DNA from: Acanthosoma haemorrhoidale
Taxonomy: Eukaryota > Arthropoda > Insecta > Hemiptera > Acanthosomatidae
DNA length: 64,000 nucleotides
NCBI GenBank assembly: GCA_930367205.1
Contig: OV884009.1
Location: 35,101,841-35,165,840, forward strand
Direction of reading: 5' to 3'
A program made the translations under genes and the position numbers. Under the pieces are notes generated by a model that was given only the letters and a program-made list of their open reading frames with translations, was not told the DNA's origin and ran no database searches. Numbering within the stretch: the stretch's first letter is position 1; each line of letters begins with the position of its first letter. Shown one piece after another: positions 1 to 10,588 of the stretch.

Positions 1-790
1 AATGCACAATCCTCAACCTATGGTGAATTGAAAACCAAGAAATTGTTACCTTTGCCTCCCTCACAGATGTATGGAATATCAAAGAACACTATTATGCCAC
101 CCCCTAGTGGTGGATTCTTAAACATCGCTATACTGGATGAGAAACGAAAAGATCCCTTCTGGTTATACAAGAGCAAGTTATTGCTCCAGGAGCCTAAATA
201 AAGCAGCACATCTGTGGGGAAGATATCTATGACTTCAGTCTCGTATATAGGAGTTAAGTAGAATTTGTACAACATGTGACTTCAGGTTGTTAAGTTCCGG
301 CTGGAAGGGAGTACCTGCAAAGACATAATGCTGCAAAAATTATTCATCGAGCCATAGCCACAAAGATGAACCTTGTTTGTACCTGGCCATTTTGCCTCAC
401 TCTGCTGTTTACATTTGAATATGGTGTGCACATTATTTACATTGTGACTTTCTAATAAGCATTCTGTTACAACCATACTAGTCATGTATTTAAATTATCC
501 CTTATAAAACAAGGGCTTACTGACTTGGTTTACCACAATTATTGTGAGTTACAACAAACATTCAGTCAAAGAGAGGGGAAAAAATCTTATTGCAGCTACA
601 CTTATTGTATTTTTCTTTTGAAGAATAAATAATAATAATTGGATAATTTATTATTTACTTAGTACTGTCATAGAAAAAAAGTGGGAGGAAGAAGGCCACT
701 GGAGTAATAGGAAATTGAGGACTAATGATGTTCTGAGGATTAACATTTTATTCATATGGTTTACACCAAATGAAGACTTTATTTATAGTG
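1..790. other. A+T-rich stretch, nothing recognised
   Basis: I see no coding exon, RNA gene or repeat boundary here. Short open frames are present on both strands but none has a recognisable motif or usable splice context. Confidence 0.5.
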
Positions 791-799
791 GTTTATATT

Positions 800-1200
800 A
801 TATTATTTACAGTTTTCAGCAGTGAATAGAAGCCGGGTCGCCAGCCACACCCTTAGTTTTGGCTGTGTGGTGCTCTCGAAACTTTCTCGGGAAGTTCGCT
901 CCACAGTTGTGATATTGGGCTTGTCCACTGGTCCATTTGCTCAAGCCCTTTCACGCTGCTCCGTGCACATCTTACTCTTGAATTTCTTCCCAGGCCGCGA
1001 CCCTGTCCGCATAATTGGGCAATGTTCCAATCATTAAAAATCCGTTCTTTTGGAAATCGAAAAACAGAGCCCCCACGGGACTGCTACTTACACTGAGCTT
1101 TGGTCACATGATACGTTCCTAAACGAACGAAACCCAGTGGTTGGTCGTTTCGTTTGCACAATGACCAGATCTTCGGGTTCCTTTTTTTACGCGACTATGC
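800..1200 (-). pseudogene. possible decayed MADF-domain-like fragment
   Basis: The base composition is richer in G+C than the surroundings. Read on the minus strand with in-frame stops, one frame gives Tyr-Ala-Asp-Arg-Val-Ala-Ala-Trp-Glu-Glu-Ile, which resembles the core of MADF DNA-binding domains (Y-x-D-R ... A-W-x-x-I-A). It is followed at about the right distance by a basic Arg-Lys-Phe-Arg stretch. MADF proteins occur as host regulators and as accessory proteins of PIF/Harbinger transposons, so this could be a relic of either. The plus strand also has an acceptor-like run ending at 811 followed by a 71-codon open frame, so a last exon of a + strand gene is the alternative reading. Neither is secure. 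Confidence 0.25.
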
Positions 1201-1230
1201 ATCTCTACTGCACTGTAATATTTCATACTA

Positions 1231-2518
1231 GAATATGTATACATTTATATCCACGAAGTTATGAATTCTGTGTGTTTAAGGCTATTTGTTTGAAGCTTGT
1301 GTTGCCATGTAATACTTCATTTTGTTTATTCTTTAGTATCATAACTTCTGTTTTCTTTTTTTATGTAATGGGGGTTTTCTAATGTTTATAGAAATTATAT
1401 GTGTTAATTAAAGTTAGAATAGTATTTTTGTAACTATATTCTTTTTTCAATAATTGTAAATAAAGGAGAATTACAAAAAATAGGTTTGCCAACGTTGAAG
1501 CTGTGTCAGCTGAGATAAGCTTATGTCAGCTAATTAGGCTAGGATACTATATTCCAGGAGTTTCAATATCAAATATTGGTTAGAAGCTCTTCATTGAACA
1601 CGAACACGATCGTCTGGTGTTTCAAACAGGGAGTATAGCCATTTGTCTTGCTCTGGAAGTGGCTAGAAAAATTGCTAAAATGACTGATGTGTTTATAGAT
1701 GAAACTTTTCGAATTTGATCTTGGTAGTTACTATTATACGTATTATTATTGTGTTATATTGGTGTTTTAATTTTTTTTTTCATTTTAACACTTATTAGAA
1801 TTTAGAAGCCTTATCATGAAATGGCTGTTAAAAATATAATTATATTTCCTGCCAGTTTTGATTTTTTTTTAAAGTCTTAAACCGGCAATATTCTCCCTGT
1901 GGATATGGGTTCATGATATTTCGAATACGTAAAAACGTTTGCGCAAAACTATTAATTATGTGATGCATTAAACTTGACTTGAATTTCATTTATAATGCAA
2001 TTCTTATTTTGATAACTCCTTTGTGATGAAGCTTGGAAAAGCCGACTTGCACCATCTCTGAGGCTGCTTACTAAGCAGTGCTTAGTCAACTTAGAATCGA
2101 TTATACCCCAGTTGGGTTATTACCCCAGTGCTGGGACACGAAGCTGAATGCGTCTTTATAAATAAAGATCGTACAATCGGTGGGCTTGTAATTTCATCCC
2201 TTGCCCTTGAGGAAAGCGTGCAATCAATCAGAGTGGTTGATTGATATAGTTTAAAATTTTTTTTAATCGATGATGATCTAAACCATATTTTGTAAAATGA
2301 ATTTGAAATCATATATATATATATGAAATAAAGGACGTACGAAGTGAAGAATAGGTATTGAGAAGTCATAAGACACTGCGTGAGTTTTTTTATAAACCTA
2401 TGATTAAAATTATTGTGAAAAAACTACTCAATTATTTTTTACGGTTTTTTTTCTATATTATATCTTATTGTATTTTATTCAAAAACTAATCAGCATATTC
2501 CGAGTTGTGTAATATACT
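1231..2518. other. A+T-rich stretch, nothing recognised
   Basis: No gene or element boundary found. A short (TA)n run lies near 2312-2322, and an AATAAA in + orientation lies near 1461. Confidence 0.45.
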
Positions 2519-3023
2519 CAGTAGCGTACCTAGGAGTAAGGGGTGGTCCGCCCGGAGTGGCATTTTAAAATATGTTTGTATAAATTATATACATAAAAAA
2601 ATAACAATATAAAAATTTTATATTCAAAAGAATCAATGATTATAATAAGTATACAGTTTAACAAAAATGCGTGCTGACCCCGGCGGCCCGACTAGACGTC
2701 GACATTTCTACGCTTAATCAGTGAAAAAAATAAAAGAAATGCTGCTTAAATTTGGAATCGGCAATGAAGAATACGTCGCCTATCTAGATCTAATGAAACT
2801 TTACAACTTGTGAAAAGGTCATCCAAGACTTTTGTAATAAAAAGGCAAGAAGAATAAATATATAAACTACGCTCACAGTTTATCATTAAGCATACAACAA
2901 TGTTTTTAAACAAAAGAAATATTTTTTTATGCTCAGTTATTCTTGATTTTGATTGCCTTAGAAAGGGCGGGAAACTGGGACCCCCCCCCCCAGGTGGCAA
3001 AAGCTCTAGTCTCTACGGCACTG
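2519..3023. mobile_element. candidate hAT-like non-autonomous element
   Basis: The left end reads CAGTAGCGTACCTAG and the right end, reverse complemented, reads CAGTGCCGTAGAGACTAG. Both then run into G-rich segments (GGGGTGGTCC and GGGGGGTCCC). CAGTGGCGTA-type ends are common in hAT and similar DNA transposons. The flanking octamers aatatact (2511-2518) and gatatgcc (3024-3031) agree at five of eight positions, all differences being transitions, as expected of an old 8-bp target duplication. No transposase is visible inside. The terminal match is imperfect, so this is tentative. Confidence 0.35.
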
Positions 3024-3278
3024 GATATGCCTTTAAAATTTCAGATCAATGGAGTCGTTTTTTCGACCGCTACCGGAGAACATACACAGATATTGACGAT
3101 GATGGAAGTGAAAATCCCCTATCCATGATCGTAGTTTGGATTTCGTTCTCGAAGAAATACTTATCTGAAATAGTTACCGAAGGACAATGGAGAACATAGG
3201 CTGTTATGAATATGCTTGCATTGCAGAATCTTTTCTCGCCAGCCTCAGTCCCAATCGAGCCGACTCGCACTGACGACG

Positions 3279-3360
3279 ATGGTCTGCTGTCGTCTAGTTC
3301 TGTGCTTGATGTTTCTTATTTCGACAGCACTCTCTGCCCCTTTTAATAGGACAAACCCAA
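3279..3360 (+). CDS. exon 1 of secreted mucin-like protein: signal peptide exon
   Basis: The ATG lies in a good context (GACGACGATGG). It opens 27 codons plus one base: a short n-region (MVCCR), a hydrophobic core (LVLCLMFLISTAL) and a small-residue cleavage site (Ser-Ala before Pro-Phe-Asn). The exon ends at CCCAA followed by the consensus donor gtaagtaga at 3361. The single overhanging base A fits the acceptor at 11398-11399, whose exon begins GT, giving a Ser codon and keeping the long downstream frame open. Upstream, TCAGTC at 3245-3250 is an initiator-like sequence and CGACG at +28 is a near match to a downstream promoter element, so a TATA-less start just before the ATG is possible. The exon itself is clear; its partner 8 kb away is inferred from phase. 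Confidence 0.6.
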
Positions 3361-3638
3361 GTAAGTAGATCGGAATTCATACTAGTGGCCCGCATTGCCT
3401 TTTTTTCGTTTTACCCACAGCCAAGGATTCGTGTTTCCTCGCCGTGTTTTTTTCGTTATTTTTAAGATTAAAAGAATAAATAAAGCTATTTATTAAAATT
3501 TTTCACGTCAATTAAGATTTAAATTTTATTCTATGAAATGTACATCGACAAAAAAAGTGAAGAAGCAATATCGAGGGTTTCTTAAAAAGTAATTAAAATT
3601 ACTGTGAAGCTACTACTCGGTGTTTTCAATCAAAAATA

Positions 3639-4358
3639 GGGTCTTTTTGGGAATAGAGGGATCCCTGATTGTTTTTAATGATTTCTCTAGTCTATTATCT
3701 GTAAATGAAAGGTTCAGGGAAAGTGTTTAGTAAAAGATGTTTTAGTATTTGAACATATTTATTCTGGTGGCTAAAAATTTATAATGTCATTTATTAATTG
3801 ATTGAACACATTATTACCGCTATTTCAGTTGCGTCATAAAAATTCACACAAATATGAGTCTATCAAACTTCTTCTTCTTCCATGTTCTTTTTTGTTTCTT
3901 GCCTTTGCTTGTGACCATAACGATTCAATTCGTTGTGTATGACTAACTGTGGTGGGATCTACGAAATTTTGTGAATGATTCACAGTATGTGACTTTTCTC
4001 GATCCAAAGGTTTCTTTGCAGCCTCTCACGTTGCATCTCCATTTATCCTTTTCGTCTGGATAAAGTTTCATTTGATGGCCATTAGAACAGATTTTTTTAC
4101 TATGCAATACCCTCTTAGATTGAAGAAACAAAACCGCTCTATCCTTCGTATCTACTTCAGCAGCTAAACCAATTAACGGCATGATGTTTCCCTCCAGGAT
4201 CACAAAACTAAACTGAAATATTATCAGGTGCCAAGGTTCACTAAGACGAGTCAAAGTAAACATAAATATAGATAGAAACATTACAGAAAAGGACAAATGT
4301 GGAAAAATAACCAAAACAATGGTAGATATCAGTGGGGCCCCTATTCCCAAAAAGACCC
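3639..4358 (-). mobile_element. Merlin-like (ISXO2/IS1016-type) DNA transposon, internally deleted
   Basis: The 720-bp element is bounded by terminal inverted repeats that share GGGTCTTTTTGGGAATAG and then weaker similarity to about 32 bp. It is flanked by a perfect 8-bp direct repeat, CAAAAATA, at 3631-3638 and 4359-4366. Eight- to nine-bp duplications are characteristic of Merlin elements, which are related to bacterial IS1016/ISXO2 transposases. The interior carries the two ends of such a transposase on the minus strand. The gene is too short to be active because the central catalytic part is missing. It sits in the first intron of the secreted mucin-like gene. Confidence 0.85.
3800..4182 (-). 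pseudogene. ISXO2-like transposase remnant (zinc ribbon plus C-terminal end)
   Basis: Starting at the Met encoded at 4182-4180, the minus strand encodes Val-Asp-Thr-Lys-Asp-Arg-Ala-Val-Leu-Phe-Leu-Gln. A zinc-ribbon pattern follows: C-S-N-G-H, then W-R-C-N-V-R-G-C about 15 residues later. These are typical of the N-terminus of ISXO2-like transposases of insect genomes. After about residue 65 the frame shifts and a second piece reads N-H-S-Q-N-F-V-D-P, then H-T-Q-R-I-E-S-L-W, the conserved region around the last catalytic Glu. The section with the two catalytic Asp residues is absent, so this is a deletion derivative with a frameshift and stops. Confidence 0.75.
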
Positions 4359-4366
4359 CAAAAATA

Positions 4367-6640
4367 TTTCATATATCTAATAAACTGTCTCGTTCACTGA
4401 TTATTGTCTTTCGACTTCAAAAAAATAAAAATATAGGAAAATCATTGAACAAAAACATATCGAAATATGCAGAAACGAGATTAAATCCGTGATTTCTACT
4501 GTCAGCGTCCAAAAATTAATTTTTTTAGAATATCTTTGTAATTATTTTCTTTATTTAGTTTTTTTCTTATCCTACGTAAAAAACAAACAGAATGATTTAT
4601 GATGGCCTTATTGAACACTCGGAACCAAGACAGAGAACGATGTTCAAAAATTAAAGTTTGAACTTTATATAAAGTTCTATAAAATCTATCTAGTGTCACC
4701 AAAAAAAAAAATCATTGAAATCGGTTACCCCACGATAGGGATAACCGATTTCGATAGGCCAGCAAAATCGATTGCCCCGAGTCTATGATTATCGTACAGT
4801 CGATTAACAATCGAATATGTTGGAGATATCAAAACCTTCATTGTAAACTGCAACAACAAATTGCTGCTCGCTGCTCCACATTTAGATAAAACAGAAAACC
4901 TCAATTTTTTCATATATTAAATTTCTTGTTATAGTGTATACATATATGTATAATAATGTACATTGGTGTAGTTATAAAATAGGTATGGGTAATTTAAAAA
5001 TAAAAAAGCATATTTATAATTAAAAATTAATCAAACAGAAAATTCTAAACAGTAGTGTGGGGGAAATAACGAAATTTAAACACATAAACAGAAGCTAAAA
5101 GTAAAAAACTAGAAACATCATATAGAATTCAAAATGATTTGACTCCAGCAACCAAAATTTACTTTTCCAAAAAATTTGTATGTTAGCTTTCAATGTACTC
5201 AGACGGCTCCTGTTTTCACTGATTTCTTGTCCGGCTTCAGAGAAAATTCTATTGGATAGAACCATGAATATGATTGATGAATGCAGGCGCCCATAAATAT
5301 GATTGAGAAATAGATTGGGGGAAGTCAGCAGGTGTGTAAGCCGAGAGGGAGTTTCCTATTTAAGCAGAAATCCTCTCGCCGAACTTCTATCTTACCCACC
5401 GCTCGGGTATTTTAGTCTCTGCTTTGATCTATTCAAAAGAAAGAGCTTTTCATTCTAACCAACCGAGTATGTGGCTTTAACAATTTTTCTGATCAGTGCT
5501 TTGCCATCTGATATCTCCACTCGGCCTTGACCTGCTTTCAATTTTTTACTTCTGTTCGGCGAGACAAAGGGTTATTAGCTTGTCCCTCAAGCCTTTTTTT
5601 TTTTTATCACAGTCGGTAAGGACACCTACATCTTGCCGACCCTCATATAGTCGATTTCTATCTATTAATCCTATTATTTCTATATTAAATCTATGTGGTG
5701 GATTACACGCATAATAGTTTTTTTTTTTAAGCTAATGAAACTCATGAAAAGTAATCAATGGCAAAGGCTATTTATAACGTTTAGGTAATTTGCGATGGAT
5801 TCGATGACTATATGAAGCCTGGGACTAAATAATCATTTAACTATAGATAATAAAAAACGAATTTCCAGGTATCGATCACGTCATATCTGTTTTCCAATTC
5901 ACGTTTAAAGCTATTAGCCATTAAACAAATAAGGTTTGCTATATCCTGAATTGCAGGCGTATAATTATCAATATTGAAACGAAATTGATGAGTTTGCCGT
6001 GAGAAAGTAATTCGAAACACTTAAAAAATTGTTGTAAAGAGAAACAATTTTTTTCTCTCGTAAAACTGATCAAATTAATCGGTAATCATAGAAGGTTAGT
6101 CCACGGAATACCGGATCATGCAGTATGAAATACAATAACAGGAAGTAGATCGATAGTTTAATGTTTTTATTCACATGCTAATGTTGTTTACATTCAACCA
6201 TTTATTAAACAAATTAAGCATATAGGCAATGGGCAATGTGTCTGCCTGCCGAGATACCTCACTTTTAATAATTTCATAATAGCAAGCTGGCCTACTAATA
6301 TGTACTTAGGTGTAGCAAAGAAAAATGCAACAATAAATGTCCAAATTAGTAAAGAAAAGTTTTCAGGTTGAAAACAATAAATAACCAAATGAAAGAGAAT
6401 ATTAAATTAATAATCTAAAGTGATCATGAATTATTCTTTTGTTTACCTAGTTTTACATTTGAGTAATTTAACATGTTTACAAAATATGAACATACAACTA
6501 AAAAAGTTTGCTGTGCATTCACTCACATATTTGAAATAAAATAAGTTGTTTTTTAAACAATTTATATTTTAAGTTACTTCAGCACAAATTATTATTAACA
6601 AAGACATTATCTATTTAAATTTGTTGGTAGAATCCAATAC
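4367..6640. other. intronic stretch without recognised gene
   Basis: Mostly A+T-rich. A short hairpin (gaaatcggtta / taaccgatttc) lies near 4718-4754. A G+C-richer island at about 5320-5640 contains a TATTTAAG box and several pyrimidine tracts and looks like an insert (LTR- or promoter-like), but I could not define ends or a target duplication. Confidence 0.4.
4717..4755. repeat. short perfect-arm hairpin
   Basis: Arms GAAATCGGTTA and TAACCGATTTC are separated by about 14 bases, with extra CC/GG pairing possible at the loop edge. No function is evident. Confidence 0.5.
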
Positions 6641-6649
6641 ATCCTAGAA

Positions 6650-7024
6650 AGTTTTGTATGATTTCATGGAATTTCAGTTGCTTTATTTCTTCGAGTCGTT
6701 GAGGTAGTCCGGATCTCTATCGAGCCGTTTGGATTTTATGGCATTCAGCGATAGTGTGATGAACAGATAAATGTTGCATTGTCACACTCCTCACAGGTAG
6801 ATCTTGTTGAGAAGAAGGTACAAGTGTATCAGGCTAGTATGCCCTATTATCAAACTGCTGATGACTTTCGATTGCTTTGAATTCATTCCATCCGTTGTTA
6901 CCCAGATCTGTTTTCGCCCCTCATAGCTGTTATACGACTGCTTCTTGACCTCATCCCTTCTTAGGACCACTACTTTCCTTGCTTCTGACAGTTTGTCGGC
7001 GTAGGTATGGATGCTCACCTCCAT
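6650..7024 (-). pseudogene. LINE relic, C-terminal IGHT region of a Jockey/R1/I-type ORF2
   Basis: The minus strand encodes an open segment ending in S-S-L-I-I-G-H-T-S-L-I-H-L-Y-L-L-L. This matches the conserved I-G-H-T-x-L-T-H-x-Y-L-L block that follows the RNase H region in ORF2 of Jockey-, R1- and I-type non-LTR retrotransposons. Stops and a short degraded tail follow. No catalytic RT motif is present, so it is a small 3' fragment. Confidence 0.45.
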
Positions 7025-7301
7025 GAGTGCTGTATGATGTTTTCTACATCCCCCAAACCTGTAACCAACACAGATATGCCAAAACCATAAGACAATTAAG
7101 ACTTGGAGTTAAGAGTTGGAAAAAAAATTGAATGGGACACACTGTCTCATTGAAGTACTGCTGGCTACGGTAGCGACAATGTGACCTAACGGGTTGTAAT
7201 ACCTGTAACCGACGTGGACATTTCGAAGCCACAAAACAGTTTATACTTAAAGTTGATAGAGCAGCCAAACCCAGTGTGCTAATGGCTAACCAACAAAAAA
7301 C

Positions 7302-7320
7302 CTCTCTCTCTCTCTCCCCC
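7302..7320. repeat. (CT)n microsatellite grading into C run
   Basis: Eight CT dinucleotides followed by CCCCC are read directly. Confidence 0.85.
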
Positions 7321-7918
7321 CTCTCCATCCCTTCATGGCGATTCTCAAGATACGAGACAGTTTACCCGGCTTGTATGTGATAGTAAGTAACAGTTGGTAC
7401 TTCAGTTTGAAATGGTTTCCGTTGGCTTTGTGAAGTTGCAGTAAACCTTACACGTATCAATCAGTTAGTGATGCAATTGATCCGAAAAATTAAAGGTACA
7501 TATATTCGACAACAACTGTAATGAGCTAGTTAAGAGGATTTCATTAGATAAGATATTATTTTTGTTAACATGGAAACAATGAATTGAAGAATCGTAATCA
7601 TTAAAAGTTCCCATCTTCATTACATGTTGAGGACAGGAACAGGCTGTATATTTAATATCTCCAGGAAACCTTATATTTAAACAAATATTGACGCTATGTT
7701 TCTGTAGGATGATAGGATATATAAAATGACTTTAAGATATTATTTACAGATAACGATTTATTGATCAATTTTTATTTTTAGGTTGAATAAGGAATGACAA
7801 TCATGTTAAGCCGGGCAATGAATTTTAGCAAGTCCAAGATAATTTCTAAATACTTAAAAACGATGCATATTTTTTTTTTTCAACGTGCCTTCAAACGTAC
7901 ATATCCAAATAAAGCGGG

Positions 7919-8120
7919 GTTCCCACGGGGCGTGAATCACAAAAGTCCATCGAATCACGCCAGCTAGCCTAGCACTCATAGCCACTCACGAAAAGAAAGA
8001 GTCGTGAACCGTTCACCCGATTTGGCATTCCAAACGAATTGTTAATAAGAAATTAATTTCCATGATCCGTATTAAGTGTATCAATAATACTCACTTTCGT
8101 GATTCACGCCTCGTGGGAGC
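7919..8120. mobile_element. MITE-like element with about 23-bp terminal inverted repeats
   Basis: The left end GTTCCCACGGGGCGTGAATC and the reverse complement of the right end GCTCCCACGAGGCGTGAATC differ at two of 20 positions. The match continues for several more bases (ACAAAAGT versus ACGAAAGT). The interior of about 150 bp has no coding capacity. No clear target duplication could be assigned, so the superfamily is unknown and the exact ends may be off by a few bases. Confidence 0.65.
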
Positions 8121-9096
8121 GTATTTTAGCAGTAGATCAGGCATTGCTAGTGGTGCACCTAGGTCCTCAATTTGCCACCCTTTCTAAGTCAAACAAAATC
8201 TGTTGATTGCGACATTGTTATATTATTTAAGTTTATATAATTGATACAAAAATATGGCGCCCAAAAACGATTCTTAATATTTTGTTCACTGTCACACTGT
8301 CAGATTACATTTATACACAGGGATTTGTCCGAGCAGCACTGAATGTCCTTATCGAATCAACACAGTTTTATTAAACTCTTTCCAACTCTGGTTGAGCACT
8401 AAACATGATGGAACACTAAACAATAACACAACACGTAACCTTCCAATCCAAGCTATTAATTAATAGCAATTAGCATAATTAAAAGCAATCATCAGAAGGC
8501 AACACATCAGCTACTGACTAGCAATCAGTAGATTGGAAATCTATTGGGATATGTTTTTGACAAGCACATGGTTAACAATTTTCTCAACTTGAACTGTAGG
8601 TGGTAACTTGGTTAATTTTAAAAGTAAACTCTAGTTTATTAGTCTATGCGAAGTATTACTGACTTATAATAATGGAGTTGAAATTAATTCCAAAGGTGGA
8701 CTAATTTCGTTGTTTTATTATTTATTTTTTTAGTACAGGAAATAAACTTGAAACTATAGCAGAAATATTCTTTGATCTATTATTGAAATTATCTGAGGTA
8801 TTTCATAGCTCTGGAATATATTTTGGAGGTGACTAGAACTGTAAAGGGGTTTAGAGAAAGGAAGGGTTAAAGCTAATGCTGCTACTATTACTGAAGTTAA
8901 TTAATTAAAGTAATACTGATAGAGCTTGTAGACATATTTGACCTATATTCAACGAACGAAAGAAATAAAAATGATAATCTCCTCAAGATCAGGTATGAGT
9001 GGAGCGGGATTTAGAGTCATCAACCTTCAGTAATACTTCTGCTCTGTCAGCTATTGTTGACTTCGCAATTGCCACTATATGTCGATATGTCGAATG
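8121..9096. other. intronic stretch without recognised gene
   Basis: A+T-rich, no coding signal. One sequence at about 8148-8180 (agtggtgcacctaggtcc) resembles the left end of the candidate hAT-like element at 2519, but no partner end was found. Confidence 0.4.
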
Positions 9097-9280
9097 TGCT
9101 ATAATTTTAAAATAGGCTGATTAATTATATAAAAAATACTTTATTTTAATCACAAGGAGCACACATATCAATTACAATCAAATAAGTAACCTTCTATATC
9201 ACAGCTAACACTAGATTCAAGATTATATTTAATGAGCAAATTAAGTATTTTAATATTGCAACAAAATTAAATTATTATCA
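9097..9280 (-). repeat. copia 3' LTR (diverged)
   Basis: It follows a purine-rich AAAGTGGGA and shares long blocks with the other LTR, such as GAAGGTTACTTATTT and GATATGTGTGCTCCTTGTGA. Its start is degraded, so 9280 is approximate. Confidence 0.65.
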
Positions 9281-9339
9281 CGATAATATCCCACTTTAAT
9301 TTGTAATGTGGTTTCTCAAAAATGAAATAGTTCAAAGCA

Positions 9340-9783
9340 TTAAGTCACTAATAAAGTTTTGAACTTTATAAACCTTACAGATAACAAGGGTTTAGTTAAT
9401 ATATCCGCAGTTTGTTCTTCAGGACAATGAACAACAGTAAACAAACCTTCATCTAAACACTCTTTAATAAATCTATATCTTCTGTCAATATGCCTACTTT
9501 TTCTATTAACTATTTAATTTTTTATTAACTTTATAGTGCTTTGATTGTCAATGTTTAAGTTATAACATTTACTGAAATAGGACCTAATTCCCAAACATTT
9601 TTGATTCCAATACTTTATGGAAACATTCTGCAGCACTTATGTATTCACTCTTAGTACTCGACTGGAGACAATGGGCTGTCTTATTGATGCCCAAAAGGTT
9701 GGTCAATTATTGAAAAATGCAACAAAACCAGAATTACTCCTTCTTGTGTCGATTCATCCTCTAAAGTCAGCATCACAATAGGC
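9340..9783 (-). pseudogene. copia RNase H remnant
   Basis: It begins Ala-Tyr-Cys-Asp-Ala-Asp-Phe, the first catalytic Asp block of copia RNase H. It continues through a Ser-Ser-Ser-Thr-Lys-Ser-Glu-Tyr-Ile motif and closes with Arg-His-Ile-Asp-Arg-Arg-Tyr-Arg-Phe-Ile ... Thr-Ala-Asp-Ile-Leu-Thr-Lys-Pro-Leu before a TAA. Frameshifts and stops interrupt the middle. Confidence 0.8.
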
Positions 9784-9826
9784 TTCTTTGTTGATGTCAT
9801 TTCCACATTCCTCCTGATTCTGATCT

Positions 9827-9933
9827 GTCATCAAGTTTCCACGTGTCATTCTTTTCTAATGATGGTTTCTCTTCTTTAATAGCTTTGATCAATTTTTCTT
9901 TTTGTGGCCGTGTGACTGCATTGTTAAATGTGA
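9827..9933 (-). pseudogene. copia reverse transcriptase N-terminal fragment
   Basis: The minus strand encodes Lys-Glu-Lys-Leu-Ile-Lys-Ala-Ile-Lys-Glu-Glu ... Ser-Leu-Glu-Lys-Asn-Asp-Thr-Trp-Lys-Leu, the usual opening of copia RT. It stops before any catalytic motif. Confidence 0.65.
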
Positions 9934-10187
9934 CAGTATTTTATTTTTGGTTCTTTTTTTACCTCTTTCTAGTTCTTCTTCTATTCTTCCATTCCCAATA
10001 CGAGTTTTTTTCTTCTGTAGATATTATTGGACTAGATTCTCCATAATCATTAAAGCCATAAAAATATTTTTCTTCTGGTTATAAACCATCGATTGAGTTT
10101 TCAACATTTTCATTATCCATATAGACATCTCGTTCTTCGCAGTAAATATTATTATTAGCTATATTTATTATTTGTAGGGATAAATTA

Positions 10188-10275
10188 ATATTTTCTTGAT
10201 CTGGGTTTTCCAAATTTGATAGCCTTCTGGGCTGGAAAGTTTTTCAACATGTGAAGTGTCGTCGGCTTCGTGCAT
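10188..10275 (-). pseudogene. copia gag N-terminus
   Basis: The first ATG after the primer site opens a segment containing Val-Glu-Lys-Leu ... Gly-Tyr-Gln-Ile-Trp-Lys-Thr-Gln-Ile. This is the standard start of copia Gag (V-x-K-L-x-G-x-N-Y-x-x-W-K). It breaks off after about 30 codons. Confidence 0.65.
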
Positions 10276-10410
10276 TTTACTTTAATGAAGTGAACAAACT
10301 CACCAAAAATCTTCTTGTGAACTTGGATAGAAAAAAAGACGCCGTTACGAGAACCCGACAGTTACGCACGAACTTTTACGACCACTTGTCAAAAACTTGA
10401 TAAAATGACA

Positions 10411-10424
10411 CTGGGCCCATAACC
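10411..10424 (-). promoter_or_regulatory. primer-binding site, half-tRNA-iMet type
   Basis: Minus strand GGTTATGGGCCCAG abuts the LTR end. This motif is the primer site of copia-like elements, which prime from an internal fragment of initiator tRNA-Met rather than its 3' end. Confidence 0.8.
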
Positions 10425-10588
10425 TGTTATAATTTTATTAAAATGTAAATAATTATATAAAGAATACTTTATTACATCACAAGGAGCACACATATCAATT
10501 ACTAAAAAATAAGTAACCTTCTATATACATTAAAAGATTAAATTTAATGAACAAATAAAGTATTTTAATATTACAACCAAATTTAACA
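10425..10588 (-). repeat. copia 5' LTR
   Basis: In element orientation it begins TGTTAAATTTGG and ends TTATAACA, giving TG...CA ends, and is followed at once by the primer-binding site. It aligns over most of its length with 9097-9280. Confidence 0.75.

Larger units (their letters stand above)
9097..10588 (-). mobile_element. internally deleted Ty1/copia LTR retrotransposon
   Basis: Two related LTR copies (10425-10588 and about 9097-9280) flank 1.1 kb of internal sequence. In element order on the minus strand there follow: a primer-binding site GGTTATGGGCCCAG directly after the 5' LTR, a gag start, a piece of the integrase-RT linker, the first residues of RT, and then the RNase H end. This order and the copia-type primer site identify the superfamily. 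Most of gag, protease, integrase and RT is deleted, and the two LTRs are clearly diverged, so it is old and inactive. The flanks of the two LTRs do not match (AAGGG against CATTC in element sense), so rearrangement or heavy decay has occurred. Confidence 0.85.

Noticed and set aside
5290..5715. G+C-richer block with TATTTAAG as a second solo LTR
   Set aside because: TGTGTAAG at about 5331 and TTACACGCA at about 5701 are suggestive ends, but there is no flanking duplication.
7059..7262. Two copies of ACCTGTAACC(A/G)AC about 140 bp apart as a tandem repeat
   Set aside because: Similarity outside the first 12 bases is too low to separate from chance.
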